Origin: Apus apus
Lineage: Eukaryota > Chordata > Aves > Apodiformes > Apodidae
NCBI RefSeq assembly: GCF_020740795.1
Contig: NC_067287.1
Span: forward strand, 32,853,501-32,917,500
DNA length: 64,000 nt
Reading direction: 5' to 3'
Each line of letters opens with the position of its first letter. Within the stretch, counting starts at the first letter, position 1. The translations under genes were made by a program, and so were the position numbers. Shown piece after piece: positions 1 through 12,843 of this stretch. Under the pieces are notes generated by a model. That model did no database searches. It worked only from the letters and a program-made list of their open reading frames with translations, and was not told the origin of the DNA.

Positions 1-825
1 TCAAGTTGAGAAATGTGCTGATTTTTCTTCTAAAAGAACCTCTTCAAATCTGTTTTGACAAAACTGCCCTTCCACTTTAACCCTCTGACAAGTTGTAATA
101 TTTTTTGTTTCTACATAAGACTGCAGTAGCCATTTTAGAATAACAGCATGTCACACATATCCAGTTTCATGAGATGTCTCAAACATTAGCAAGTCATCAT
201 CTGTTTAGTTTAGCAATAACTTTACCTACTTGATCCGTTTCTTTGAAATTCCCCTTTGTTCTTCACTGAAAACTCTAGAGTAAATAAAAGTATTCCTGAT
301 TTCTCCTACTCTTTTCAGATCCCCAAAGCAAAGTTGGCATAAACTGTAAATTAGATAAATTGAGATTCATTAGAGTATGTAAACTTGTAGATTGCAGTAA
401 AAGTCTGGGTGGACAATGGTATTTCGCAAGATTCACTGCAGCTTTAATCTGGCAGTGATGAAGACCACAGCTCTTACACCTAATTAATCTGGTTGTGCTA
501 TTTTGGGCTCTCCCAGATCATCTCTGGATTTTTTCTTTCAAGGTGTATTTATACTTATATGTAAGCATTTGTATTTAGACACACACATATATAAATATTT
601 GCATGATTAACACCAAGAGCTGGAATTGAAAGTTGTTGTTGCTAAGCCACTCTTGCCATATTCTTAACAAGGCAAAATGTTCATATTCTTCTCCAAACTG
701 TAGGTTGACTTCATAAAAATGTAGGTAATTTTATTAAGATGAACTTTATATTTAAACATTTTTCCTTATTCCAGAGGGGGAAAACAAGAATGAACTAAAC
801 TCCCTAGAGATAAGATTAGAAATAC

Positions 826-890
826 ATTATGCATATATGCATAATACATATAGAAATAAATTATTATATTAAATATATTTCTATATGCAT
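826..890. repeat. AT-rich palindrome and inverted repeat
   Basis: Positions 826-845 form a perfect 20-bp palindrome centred on GCATATATGC. Overlapping it, 844-858 and 876-890 are 15-nt inverted arms with one mismatch around a 17-nt AT loop. Such AT palindromes can extrude cruciforms. No function is implied. Confidence 0.8.
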
Positions 891-3800
891 ACATAAATAC
901 ATTATTATAGAAGAGGAACAAGGTTTGCCAATATTGTGGGGGAGAAGTGCCTACATTACCTGGCAAGAATCTGAGGGCACCTATGGGACAATCACAGCTT
1001 GAAACAATTTCCATACTGTCAGTAAAGGCTAAAACTGGTATTATGAAACAGTACCAATAAATTAAATGTATAATAATCCATGAAAGGGACATGAAAATAT
1101 ACTCCCATGTACCAACACAAATACACATCCCTCTGACCAAGGAATTCCTTGCAGTTAAGCAGTAAACAGTTCCCTGTTTTTGAAAGGAACTGACTGCAGA
1201 AGGACTGCTTTCTCCATGCACTACCATGGGCTCCATCAATCACTGGTGAAGTCAGGCAGAAGGTCCTGGGAAAGCCAAGGAGGATGCCCTGTCACTGAAG
1301 GTCTGACATAAATGTGCTGTGTTAACATACACTGACACAAAATGTGTTTCATTTATTCTCTGGCAGCTACTCTAAGTGCTGATACACAATAGAAAGAGGG
1401 ACTAAACAACAGCAATCTGCAGCTTTCTCTCCTCCCTTCCCTGCCCCGTCCTCTTATTTTAAGTCCTTCCTGTGCCTCTCCCTTTAAATTACAACAACAA
1501 GCTGCTAATGTGAAAACTTGTAATTTTTGTCCTCAACCCAAACCTTCTCTTCCACCAATCCTTGCACTTAGGCTTGTTTGCCCAGCCAGACTGTCCAGAC
1601 ACCAGCTCCAGCTGCAGCTTCCAAAGGAAACTGTTAAAGCTTCCATAACCTGCCTGGCCCAGCCCAAGCCTTGGAAGTCCAAACATGGACACAGTTCCTG
1701 CAGGATGGGCTGCAGCCCGCACCACCCTTTACTCCATCAGAACCATCTCTTGACTAAAGAATATTTTATCTGCAGCAGAATTCAAGAAAGCCCCTAGCCA
1801 TGCTGGCAAAGACTCAGAAGAAAAACTACTTATATCTAATGCAGTTAAAGAGGAAAGAGGTTTGTGGGAGGGCTTTGGCCACAAGAATCGTCTAAGAGTT
1901 TGCCTGTTCACTGCTGCTTGACATGTGCTCTCCAACCATCAAGGAAATCCCTCACAGAGCATCCTGACTGTGCCTTAAGAGTTCCCAGGACTTGAGACAA
2001 CTAACTGTGACGGCCAGAGGCAGTGGCACATCTGGGAATTAATCCATGAATTGCTGGTGGAGATGAAGCTGGAAGCTTTGTGGTCTGCCTAGATGAGTGG
2101 TCCTTTCCTGAGTTAATGTACAAATGTGGAGGATGCACTGCCTCTGGTCCCTTCTTTGGAATTCCTAACAAATAGCACATGGGCCTGCAGCAATGCATAG
2201 GAGGACAAAAATATTAACAGTAATATTGGACTTGCAGAATTGTGTGGGAGGCAGAATTTGGATGATCAAGGCAGCCAAACCTGTGGGGCAGAATTCACTT
2301 TTCCATGTGCCATAGCCACAGACTGGTCCTGAGAGAGCACTGTGGAAATCAAGAGTACATTTGGCTTGGTCTCAACCAGCATCTTCTCACCAAACAAGCT
2401 GCTGAGGGCTGTGATGGCAGCCACACAAAGAAAGCAGTTCCAGACAGACTCTAAAGGAAAGCTGGGACTGATTCATAAGAAGTATCTAGTCTGCCTTTCA
2501 TGAGGTTTAAATGCTTACACTTCAAACAGATCCTACAGCAGTGGTGCTTGGCAGCCTGGTTTCTCTCTCTGCAGAGACAGACACTCCACAGGAAGCAATT
2601 AAGGCTTGTGGAGAAAAGAACAATTAAGGCCTATCAAGTGAGGTTCAATACAGGATTTCTTCTTAGGAGCAGAAAGAAAAGTTCAGTATAAAGCAGTCAA
2701 GAGACCAGGCTAATGGTTGAGGCTGTAATTATGCAAGCACGATTCTGGTGCCTGTGCAGGGACTGCAGGGGAGAGGAAAAGGGAAGCTGGAAGAGTAAGG
2801 AGGAATCCAGAGCTGACATATCAAATGCTCATTGAGGTTTGGAGTGGGTACAGACACCCCCTCAGTGTGTGCAAGCCACCCTAGCACATAGGGTATTTCA
2901 CAGTCAATGAAGCCAGATGGGGCTTGGGATTCCTGGGCTGCTTTGTCCTCCTGTTCCTCCTCTGACAGGAATGGCTCCTCACTGTCTCCAACAGTCACCA
3001 CCTGTGAGGATCTGGAGCAAGATGGGCCTGCTGGCACACACAACCCCTCCTGCATATTGGAGAGACAGATGAGCCTCTATGGCAACAGTGATCTCTACCT
3101 TGCACTGCCTTGCAGGAGGTGACCTTCTCCACCCACCTGCCTTGCCAGAGGTACAACAGGGGACAGATGGCCTGGGAAAACAGCACAGTCAATGGCTGAC
3201 ACAGACTGGTTTGTCCCACTAGACATGGATGAATAACAGGACTGGAAGCCAGAGACTGTTGCTATACTGGTGACTGTAAAGACACAAGCAAAAGGGCTTG
3301 TCTGCTGCTGGACACCAACATAGACCTCTCAAGTCTAGAGGTCATAACCCACAGCTGCCCTCAAGGTGCACAGGGATAGCTGTGGTGCCAGAAGCCACGG
3401 GTGAATCTCCTTGATGCTGTGGCCTCCTGGAATTTGACTCCACTGCCAAATGCCCTCAATGCCCTTATCCTGAACTTCCACTCATTTTACTTTAAAAGAA
3501 TAAGGATCACAGCAGTGGAGCAATATAAAAGCATACAGTTTATACTTACAATCTCCTTTATGTCTACATCTCAATATGTAGATACATAGGAAGATAAAGG
3601 AATGGCCTGCCATCCAATGACTCTGAGAAATGTAAAAAGATCAGGAATATCTTCCTGACTTTATACCACTACATCAACAACAGTAAAACTGGGAAAAATA
3701 CAGGAGTGCAACTGGAAGGTAAACACACGCCCTAACACACCAGTTTTGAAAAGCAAATGTGTAGAAGACAATCCCAGAGCAGCACGTGAGAACTTTGGTC

Positions 3801-4483
3801 AGAGATTATTTTTATAAACCAAAGTTATGGCACTGTTCTCTTTTCCTGCTTTACAAATTTGGCAATGCTTTTCTAGCATATATTCATTATGCATTGTTAG
3901 GACATAAACTATTTAACACCAGCATAAAACAAAGAGTCAACAGCTGGCTGGGTAAAAAATTACAGACTACAAGGTGGTAGAAACATTGCTCCAAGAAGCT
4001 GCCCTAAAAAGGGAGTTAGAGACATTACTTGGACTACAGAAAAGAGAGGTATTTTCATATTATGAAGAATTCAGAGCAACGTATACAAATAGTTTGTGCA
4101 CCAAGTTGTGGTGTTGCAGTGACACCATCTGCCAGTTTTTACTGTCCTGCTCCAGACTCCCAAGAGGAACCCAGCTGTATTCCACCTGCACAGCTGCTCT
4201 CAGCACTGGGAGTTAAAAAGTCAGGAAAAGTGGGGCAGGGCTCTTCAAGGAGTTTGCAAAACTTCAAAAACCTTGAATTGTCCCTCACTTGTGGCAGGTC
4301 TCAATACACACAGAATTTGCTTCTCAGTGTGTTTCCACCTAAATAGTACAAACTCCCCATTAGCTGGTGTTGAAACAGAGCTCTCCTGGAAAGCAGCCAC
4401 CAGCACTGCCTTCCAAACCTGAACATTGGATCATTTTGAATCAATGCTCGAGCCGTGTGATGCTGTTGCATAAAATCTGGGGT

Positions 4484-4495
4484 GGGGGGGGGGGG
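4484..4495 (+). repeat. G12 homopolymer run
   Basis: Twelve consecutive G residues preceded by GGGGT in intergenic sequence. Confidence 0.9.
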
Positions 4496-7133
4496 AAGTA
4501 CAGCCATAAGGAGACACAGAGTTGAAGATTGCAAACTAATTCATCATTCCTGGAAGACAGCACACTTCTTGGGGTCAACCACAATATATTTTCCAACTTT
4601 CCTTGGTAGGCTTGCTTGCCCTTAGAAATATCAACATGTAACTTGTGATTCCTAAGACTGCATTTTAGGCTTTAAGAAAGGTGTCTTGCCATTATTTCTA
4701 GGCAGAGAAATGTGAATATTGAAATATACAGAGCCTGCATATCTCACACTTTTCCAGAGAGTTCTCTAGGAAAATTAAAATTGCAGAAAAATAAATATGA
4801 ATTCATGAAATCCAAGCAATTTTAAGAAAAATCAGCAGTATTCAAACAGAAGCAAGAACATGCTGTGTACAAATAACTAAGTTTCAAAAGCTTGCATTTA
4901 TAAAGCATAGGGGTAATGCATGTTTTATATGTACCATGAAATTATCTCTCTTACTGTCCTTTTGCTTGTCATTTAAATATTGAGAGTCAGAATGTGTTCC
5001 TATTTAATCTAAATCTTCCTGGAATGTATCTGAAGGTACCTTTTCCCATGGGTATACTCTTGGCTGAGAAAAAGTTAGTTTTAAATGTTCTGTGCTTTGT
5101 AAGACCTGAGACAGGGGCAGTGTCTGGAATGCTTTCGACATCTGCTGGCACTTCCATTGTGCATGATATCTTGGTAGAGATAGTCTTGACATTTCTCCAA
5201 ACTCTGTCACCTCTTGTAATCTGTATTCTCACCCAGAAACTGCAGGGCACGAAGCACCTCCCTGCTGAACCACCACAAACTCCCCTCCTGACTCCAGAGC
5301 TACCTTTTGAAGCCTCAGTCTCTGCAGGAAAAGCCTTCAGCAGGCTCATTTGCACATCACTGGCTGCACACCACACAGTGCCATCTGCACAGCAGTGGCT
5401 GTTGGCTCTCTGGTTCTAATGGAAATAGATCAAACAGAACAATAAGGAAACATCTCTTTGGATATTGTAAAGTTTGTCCACATTTTCTTCTGAAAAATGA
5501 AGCCTGTCAGGAACACAGTGATGCTGCAGTGTCACCTGACACTTGATAGATATTACTTGGTAACACTTTCTGAATCAGTTAAAGGTTCACAGATGTGCAA
5601 GAATTTACCTTTTCAGAGCAGTTAAACACCATGTGAGCATTTCTGTGGTCTGTGTTTTCATGCAAATTCAGTCTTCCCTGTTGATAATCTCACACTGGCT
5701 TTCTCTTTTTACATAGCCTTTCTTGTTGCTTCCCAGTACCCTTTATGAATATCAAGTCTGCTTGAAGATGATCCCTCCATGCATATTATAAAATAAGACT
5801 GTTGGGAGTCATAATAATCGTCCCTTACACTTTTCCAGTGGTGAATGACTTTGATAAGTAATGCTCTTCTTTCTAAATGGTTGAACTCTCACAATATGCA
5901 GTCTGCATTACTGCTTGTGATGATCAACCTTGATGTAAACTTATCTCCAGCAAGACCTTGGATCAGAGTCAATATTGTTTAGAAAACCGTGTGGGATTTT
6001 CTTCTCCCTTTGGCATTCAACTTTTTAACCAGGGAGGTCTGTGAGAGACTGAATCTGTGGTCCTTAGAAAACAAATCCCTGTTTTCCTAAGTTTCAAGTA
6101 AATTCACTATGGCTATGACTCATGTGGCTTTAGTGGCCTTACTGGTTTATTTATCGGAGTGCCAAGAGGAAATTTATCTTGTTTACTTTGGTCTCCAGTC
6201 ACATATTTCTGACTTCTACATAACAGTTCTTTTAAAGCATCTATATTTCTAAAGGGCTATTAAATAAAGGAACCTTCTATTACATCACTTCAGTTTCATA
6301 CAACAATCCATTACAATGTTACAGCAACATCCAACTGTGATGACACACATCTCAGCCTTGTCTAATCTTTCTACCATATACATCAAATATTACAGTGTTC
6401 TACAGGTACTTTCAAAATACACATAATGAGGACAATCCTTAAACACCCTGAGGGAGAGATCTGATGAGAGATTCACAATATTAAGGCTGAGAAAACACAC
6501 ACAAAACTCCGAAAATCAAGATTAAAACTTTTGACCATTACACACCTCTATTGATAATCTGGAAAGAGCATCAGGCATTTTAATTACTTATTTTTTTCCT
6601 TCTCTGGAGCAGTATGTCTGATCAGCAGTTAAAACTACATAAATACTGCTTCCCTCAGGAACACAGCATGGCTTGCCCAGACAAGCAATCCCACTGACCA
6701 TTTCTATTCTCATGTAAAATTCCTCATTAACTCTCACTTATCCCAAAAACTCTCTTACCTTATTTTTCTTTCCAAATGTAGTCTCTTATTTTCCATCTGA
6801 GGTTCATCTGTCACGTATCACACATGATCATGTCATCATATTACAGAGCTTAAGTGTCTCAGAAATTCAGATCTATTCTGGCTTCTTCATTGTATTCTAA
6901 CACATATAAGGTTTTCAAAAAAAGGGAGGACCCACTCCTGTCTTGTTTAAACTGCAGGTAACTTCAGTCTGCCATTATAGTAGCTCTCTTCCACTATAAA
7001 AATACCAGTGAAATATATATATGAATTATAATATTGTTCTAACATATCCTAAAAATTAATTATGAGCATAAAAAAACCCTAAATTTTTACAATCTGTCAA
7101 GGACCTTCAAATAGTTTTAGTTGTTTTGGGGTT

Positions 7134-7147
7134 CCCCCCCCCCCCCC
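7134..7147 (+). repeat. C14 homopolymer run
   Basis: Fourteen consecutive C residues in intergenic sequence. Confidence 0.9.
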
Positions 7148-10100
7148 AAGAACCGTATCTTCATTAGAATCTCATCCCAATGCAGCACACAGACTGAGGA
7201 TTTAGTCAGTCTTTTCACACTGTCAGGATAATTTTGCTTGAAAACAATGAAGTTCCTTTAAAAAAACCTCAAGAACACACAGATATTTAAAATGCAGAAA
7301 GGGAAGCAGTACAGATTCCTACAGAATTCATTTAGTTATTGTCAGTGAAACATACTGAAAATATTCCAATTCCGATTTTTGTGCAGAAGCTTCAAAAAGC
7401 ATCTTGTTTCTACTGAATAAAATGCTTACAGAATGCAATCAAACAAGAAATAAAACTTGCAACAATTGAAGTGCCCCAAGCACCTTTTTACAAATGCTCA
7501 GCTGAATAGATACTCTGAGTTGCTTTTCAGTCAGAAAAGCTTCTGTTCAGGATGAAGCTGCAAATGAAATGGAATTTATGAAAATTCTTAAGAGTCTGTT
7601 CCAAGACTCCTATTTTGGGAAAGCTCTTATAATAAGGAGATTAATTTATATAATTTATTAATAGGCATTTAGAAAATCCAGATGACCACTATTCTTTTTG
7701 TCATGCTTTTCAATCAATAAGTGAATAAGCTTAATTAGCTAGAGCACTTTTTTAGTGGTTTAATACAAAAGTCTTTCCCCTTCTAGAAGCCTTCAGCAAA
7801 CAACTTCACTGGGTCTTCAATATGGTGTGGACTCCTAGAAATGAGGATGAATGAATGGGAACTGGAGTTTCTGGCAAGTAAGCATCTTGGAGCTTACTGT
7901 GAGTTACCTACTCTGTGTAACGAAGCTACAGGTGGTAGGAAAAACATTCCTTTTTTCTGGCTAGCTCACACAGCTCCAACAGCAGCTCTCGTGGATTGCA
8001 AATATGGCAAATTTCCTTCTTGGCAGCATTTTCACACTCCTGAGATAGGCAGAAAAGGTGATGGGGCAGAATAAGAGAAGTTATCAAATCAGTTACATTT
8101 CAGAAAAAAATGCATTGTTCCTAAATGGCAACATTTTGGCACAAGATGACATTTTTTCCCCTTAAATATTTTTCTGTACTTCCTTGATAATCTATTTTCA
8201 CCCCTTCTTTATTGCAAGGCATAAGCTTTCCTGTAATAAATAATGTAAAATATGAAAAAAGTATACATATATACTTTTAAGAAGCCAAAAGTTCAAATAT
8301 ACTGTTTTTTGTTGCTCATATGAGCAATATTGTATATTCATATGCTCAGAAACCCTTTACACCATCACATACACACATATTACATATGCAGTCCATGAAA
8401 TCCACTGGGAAAGTCTGGTAGTTCAAGGTAGTGTTTTGGGCAGATGAATAAAAAAATGTGCAGTTTCTTTTACCTAGGCACCAACACTCACTGAATGCTG
8501 AAGAATCTCCAGAAGGCTGCATATATTACAAATGTCAGACTTCCCTTTCTACAAATCATTGCCCATCATTCTGGAATAACTGAACAAAATCATAGATTCA
8601 AAATCCTTTTCTCTATTTCATTGATGAGAGTTGCTATCCATTTTTCACCAGCTGACAATGCAACATCTATCTCAGTCTCTCGTTATGAATATGTCTTAAA
8701 AGGAAGGAAAAAGGCAAGCCAATTAGGTTCTGAAGTTCACTTGCTATCTTTTAGCTGAAGCTTACAGTACACCTATGAGCAAACACCTTTGGTTGCCTCT
8801 TAAAATATGGTCATTAACTCAGATTTTATTTTTTTTTTTAAGGTGTGACCTCTGCATCCTTTGATTTTAAAGGCAGCATCAAAACCCCAAAATGTCACAT
8901 CAAGAAACTTGAGAGGTTGCCTGCAATTATTCACACATTTCTTGCCTTAAGAGGGTGTCCAGAGATTGATAATCTCCAGTGACTGATGGGATATAATGAA
9001 AATAGGAGCTCTGGATGTTAGAGATTTCTCAGGCAGAGGCACTCTCCTTTGCAGAAGAGACTCTTTTTGTGAAGCAGAATTCCTCAGTAAGAATAACACC
9101 ATGCTCAGTTCCACAAATTGAAAAATAATCTTCATAATGAAGTCTCAGAGCCAGCCCCATTCCTTGGCATGTTCAGTCACCTCTGGGATTACACAACCAT
9201 GCTTACTTCTGTAAGTGTGAGAATTTTATTTTTCCTTTCTTCTTTTCCATAAGTGAAGCCAAAATGACACATAATTATTTTCACCAGCTGAACAATTTGA
9301 TCCCTGCCAATCTGAGCAATTTGATCAATTAGAAGTTCAACACAAATCCTATCTGTCACATGGAAGGAAAAAAGCCAGCCACTTGCCAATCAATCTGAAG
9401 TAAGGACAAGGGGTTAAAGCTTATGAACATCCCACAGTGATGCTCACTAACTTATCTCATTTTAAAAAAGAAAACACAAACTCACCATGTATCAGCTTAT
9501 TTGACTTCGGAAGAATTCTAACCTAAGCACCTCAGTTTCTTAGGTATGGTGTAATAAGCAGGTAGCAAGAGAAAAGTAGTCCATATCACACAAAAAAAAA
9601 GGGAGCAGAAAGTGAGGAAGCCTGCATCTTGGTGTCAGTGTAGCCTGGTATGACACGCCAGTGCAGTAGCTCAGCAGCTGAGAAATGGAACCAAAATCTA
9701 GTATTATACATCCACAAAGTGCCAGAGCCAGGGCTAGCATGATCAGCAGTGCAGTCACAGTTTAAGGAAGCTTAAGGGAAAAAAATAATAAAATGGAATG
9801 GATAGCCAGAAGGAAGAAAAGTGTGGGCAAATAAAAAAAATCTTGTTCACAACTCCTTTAGCACTGTATCTCACATAATGAGCACAATAACTTCAGATTC
9901 TCAGTTCACTCTTTGTTTAGAAAGCTTAGAGACCAGGCTTTTAATAGCTAACTGGAAAGGGCAGGATTTGTCACAAGACAGCTTCTGCAGTCTAAGTTCT
10001 GTTCTGAGAAACAGGAGCACTCCTGTTTTCTCTAAATAGAGTAAGAACAATCACCTGTACTCCTTGCACTGCTCCCAATTTGAAGCAATAGTGTGAAGAT

Positions 10101-10786
10101 TCAGCAGACAATGTTACTGCACTATCTGTAAACAAACAGTGGGAGCACTGAGACATGTTCTGCATTTGTAACTCACAGGAGATCACACAGACCCCCTTCC
10201 TGCTAGCCCTGGCAGCATCCATTCCCATAAACTGCCCACGACCCATTTCCACAAATGGAAGTGGTTCAATGGGGTTTGAGTATTCAGCTCAAGAGAAAGT
10301 TTGCAATGGAAGCAATTACCAGATCGTTTAAGACTAGTTTTCCCAAAAGCATCAACACCAGATGCTGCAGCCTGTCCCACTGGCACACCTGGTTTACAGA
10401 GGTTGCTTTCTAGATTCTGAAAGACTTGAAGTATGTCCTTTACTCCTTAAATAACCATCAGGGTCATTTAGTAGCCAAGTATATTTAGTAAAAACCCAAC
10501 CCAAACCAAAAACCAACCAGTACAAAAGAGTCCATGAAACCCATAAAGCATTGTGTAGAGCTACTGCTGAATTACTCGTATGGGCAGCTGCATGTAGACC
10601 AAGATTGCAAACACTGGAGCTATTTTACACTGGCTGAGATCAGGTTCTTTCCAGCATATAAAGTGACTTTAACACTTTGCAGTACTAAACCATTCTTTGT
10701 GGTAAGTCCTGCCCAACACTTAAGCACCTCCCACCCTCCCTTCCGTTGGGCATTTTACTGAATGAACATTGGGTTCTAGGATGTGA

Positions 10787-10806
10787 TTTATTTAAAAACA
10801 TTTATT
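10787..10806 (-). terminator. Paired distal poly(A) signals of GULP1
   Basis: TTTATT occurs at 10,801-10,806 and again at 10,787-10,792, giving two AATAAA hexamers 8 nt apart on the minus strand. Beyond them, on the transcript side, is a G-rich run (reverse complement of 10,724-10,743). Cleavage would be expected near 10,765-10,785. Confidence 0.55.
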
Positions 10807-11227
10807 TTAGGCAAAATTAAACACATTTGAGATTACATAGAAATACAGCTTCCAATTGGATCACATAACCTTTTCATTAAAAATGCACTGTTGCGTTGAT
10901 TTATAGTATTTTTGTATGGATTGATTGGTAATGTATTTAACCATGCCATCTGCATTCAACTATCATAAAAATCAGTAAAGAAAAAGGTTTTTTAAAATGT
11001 GCAAATATTATCTTAGTGTTACCATTGATAATAAATGACCACTAAATAGATGCTTATTATGTAAAGCTTTTTAAAGTACAATAAAAATACAAATTCTATT
11101 TGTTACAAAAGGCCATTGCTATGGCTGCTAAACATCCTCATTATACAAATTCCAAAATACTATATGACAAACAAAATTATAAAGATTTTTCTTTATGAAA
11201 CATATACTATTCTATTTGTTAGTGATT

Positions 11228-11262
11228 TTATATATTTTAATATATATATTTATATATAATAC
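11228..11262 (+). repeat. AT-rich simple repeat in the 3' UTR
   Basis: Mostly TA dinucleotides with TTTA interruptions, lying within the inferred GULP1 3' UTR. Confidence 0.8.
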
Positions 11263-11700
11263 TCGATATGAATGTTGAACAAAGAGAGAGGAAGACTAAT
11301 GCAATGTAGGACATTAAGGCCCCATTCAGCAAGGTACCTGAGTGTATGTCAAACTCAGCAAAGGAATAATCCCCTTCATTTCAGCGACCCTCAAAGGTAT
11401 ATGCAAAAGTACTTTGTTGAACAAGGCATAGAGAAATACAAGTGATGATGAACTTAAAAATACTTTTTTTGGTGTAAACTGTAATCACTAAGGACAAGAC
11501 TGTAAGTATCACAAAAAACCTCTTAGGAAAAAAAGAAAGAAAATGTACTCTTAGAATTCTGAATTTTTTGTCTTTTCCACACCTGTATGTTTCAAGAGGA
11601 AAACATGACAGATTTGAAAGTTTTTTAACTGAACTAATGTGGAATTTGGACATCAAAGCACTAATGATAATCCTATTCTGAGATAAGTTTATGATTATAC

Positions 11701-11706
11701 TTTATT
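11701..11706 (-). terminator. Possible proximal poly(A) signal
   Basis: A single AATAAA on the minus strand in the sequence context gcAATAAAgtat, about 1.07 kb after the stop codon. Use would give a shorter 3' UTR. There is no strong GU-rich element directly beyond it, so it is less supported than the distal pair. Confidence 0.3.
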
Positions 11707-12771
11707 GCTTATGTTAAAAATTAATGAAAAGTATGCATAAAAAGGTCAGCGTTAAACTCACCGGCAGCCAAAAATTGGAGTGTGCAGGTATTTCTGTAAC
11801 ATGAACAATCAGCGGGTATGAAGGACTTACTAACTTCTACTGAATTCTTGCAGTCAGCTTCAAAATTATAATAAGACATATCACATTAAAAACACGCAAC
11901 AGAGCCTGCCTGTAAACATTCAGGTGTTGAAAGTAACTTACAGAATTTAGCCGAGTGCCTGATTATACACAAAATTACATATATTCCTAAGTAAATGCAA
12001 GACCATAATCATCTTTTTAAGTGATGGTTATCATGTAATGAATTCCAAATTCACAGATTTACAGTTGAACTGTAAAATATCAAAACAAAGGGCAGTTACT
12101 TTGTCCATTCTGAAATTTAGCAGTTCTTCTATGCTCATTAAGCACTAATTAGCATACCAATAATTTGTTAGTTTCTAAAACATGAGTAAAGGACCTACAA
12201 AATCTTCTGTTTTTTATAAACTATTGTCATATATACAGCAGAGTAACCATACACAGTAATGGAAAATCAATTACAATGCATCCAGATTTACCTTTTAAGC
12301 AGAGATAAATGGTCAATATTTTCTGCCTTTTGCAATTTGATCTTTTTTGTACTATGTATTAATAACTCTACTGCTTGAGTATTAATTACTGGCTTAAAAA
12401 CTTCACTTAAAAATGCTGCCAAGTATAGTATTATGCAAAAAACATGCTTGCAATCCTGCAAACAGAGAGAGGTATGTGGGAGTTTTCTGAAGAACTTCTG
12501 GCTAATGGTGACAAAGTGCAGTAAATTTGGGCCGATGTGTGAGAGAAAGAAACACAACAACGTAATTTAATTTGTACTTCATAGACAAATACAGCTTTTT
12601 ACATTTATACAGGGAAAGACTGGAACTAAGTGGGATTTTTACAGAAGCAAATCTCACAGGAGCTTAGATGTTGAAAAAAAGCAGTTTTTGGCACGTGGAT
12701 AATATCTGTGAATATGTGTTCAGAACGAAAAAAAAATACCGTGTAGGAATTTCACATTTAGTTTCTTGGCA

Positions 12772-12843
12772 TCAGCACCTGCTGTCTAGTGGGTCAAGAC
12801 AAAATACTGTGCCTTCAAGAGTTAATCCCATTTTGAACCCCTC
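12772..12843 (-). CDS. GULP1: GULP1 last coding exon (C-terminus and stop)
   Basis: The coding part is 72 nt: 23 residues ([11 protein letters not shown] through LDPLDSRC) and a TGA stop. It matches the conserved GULP1 C-terminus and would be residues 282-304. The acceptor is attgcag at plus positions 12,844-12,845, and the exon begins in phase 0. Adding all exons gives 274 codons, exactly what is expected if the missing upstream part is 30 codons, so there is no net length change against the mammalian protein. The exon continues into the 3' UTR. Confidence 0.96.
   Translation of the reverse strand, partial: EGFKMGLTLEGTVFCLDPLDSRC

Larger units (their letters stand above)
1..10769. other. 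Intergenic region 3' of GULP1
   Basis: No gene can be supported. The sequence is AT-rich apart from a block at about 1,250-3,480 with visibly more G+C. Homopolymer runs occur at 4,484-4,495 (G12) and 7,134-7,147 (C14), and a 20-bp palindrome at 826-845. The longest open frames (4,987-5,419, overlapping on both strands) have no recognisable domain. In other amniotes the collagen genes COL3A1/COL5A2 lie beyond the 3' side of GULP1, but no collagen Gly-X-Y exon is visible here. Confidence 0.7.
10770..12771 (-). other. GULP1: GULP1 3' UTR (inferred extent)
   Basis: About 2.0 kb of very AT-rich sequence follows the stop codon with no further recognisable exon. It contains an (AT)-rich block at about 11,228-11,262 and several AUUUA-type pentamers when read on the minus strand. 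The extent is inferred from poly(A) signals at 10,787-10,806, followed on the minus strand by a G-rich stretch at plus 10,724-10,743, typical of an auxiliary downstream element. An earlier signal at 11,701-11,706 could give a shorter UTR of about 1.1 kb. No transcript evidence is available. Confidence 0.6.

Noticed and set aside
766..1239. 157-codon minus-strand open frame
   Set aside because: AT-rich with a Tyr/Ile/Phe-rich tail across the palindrome region. No domain and no gene context.
4987..5419. Overlapping open frames of 129 and 141 codons on opposite strands
   Set aside because: No recognisable domain, no splice or promoter context, and long open frames on both strands at once are most simply explained by composition.
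1..10769. Exons of the collagen genes expected 3' of GULP1
   Set aside because: No Gly-X-Y coding stretch was found on either strand; the neighbour must lie beyond the window.
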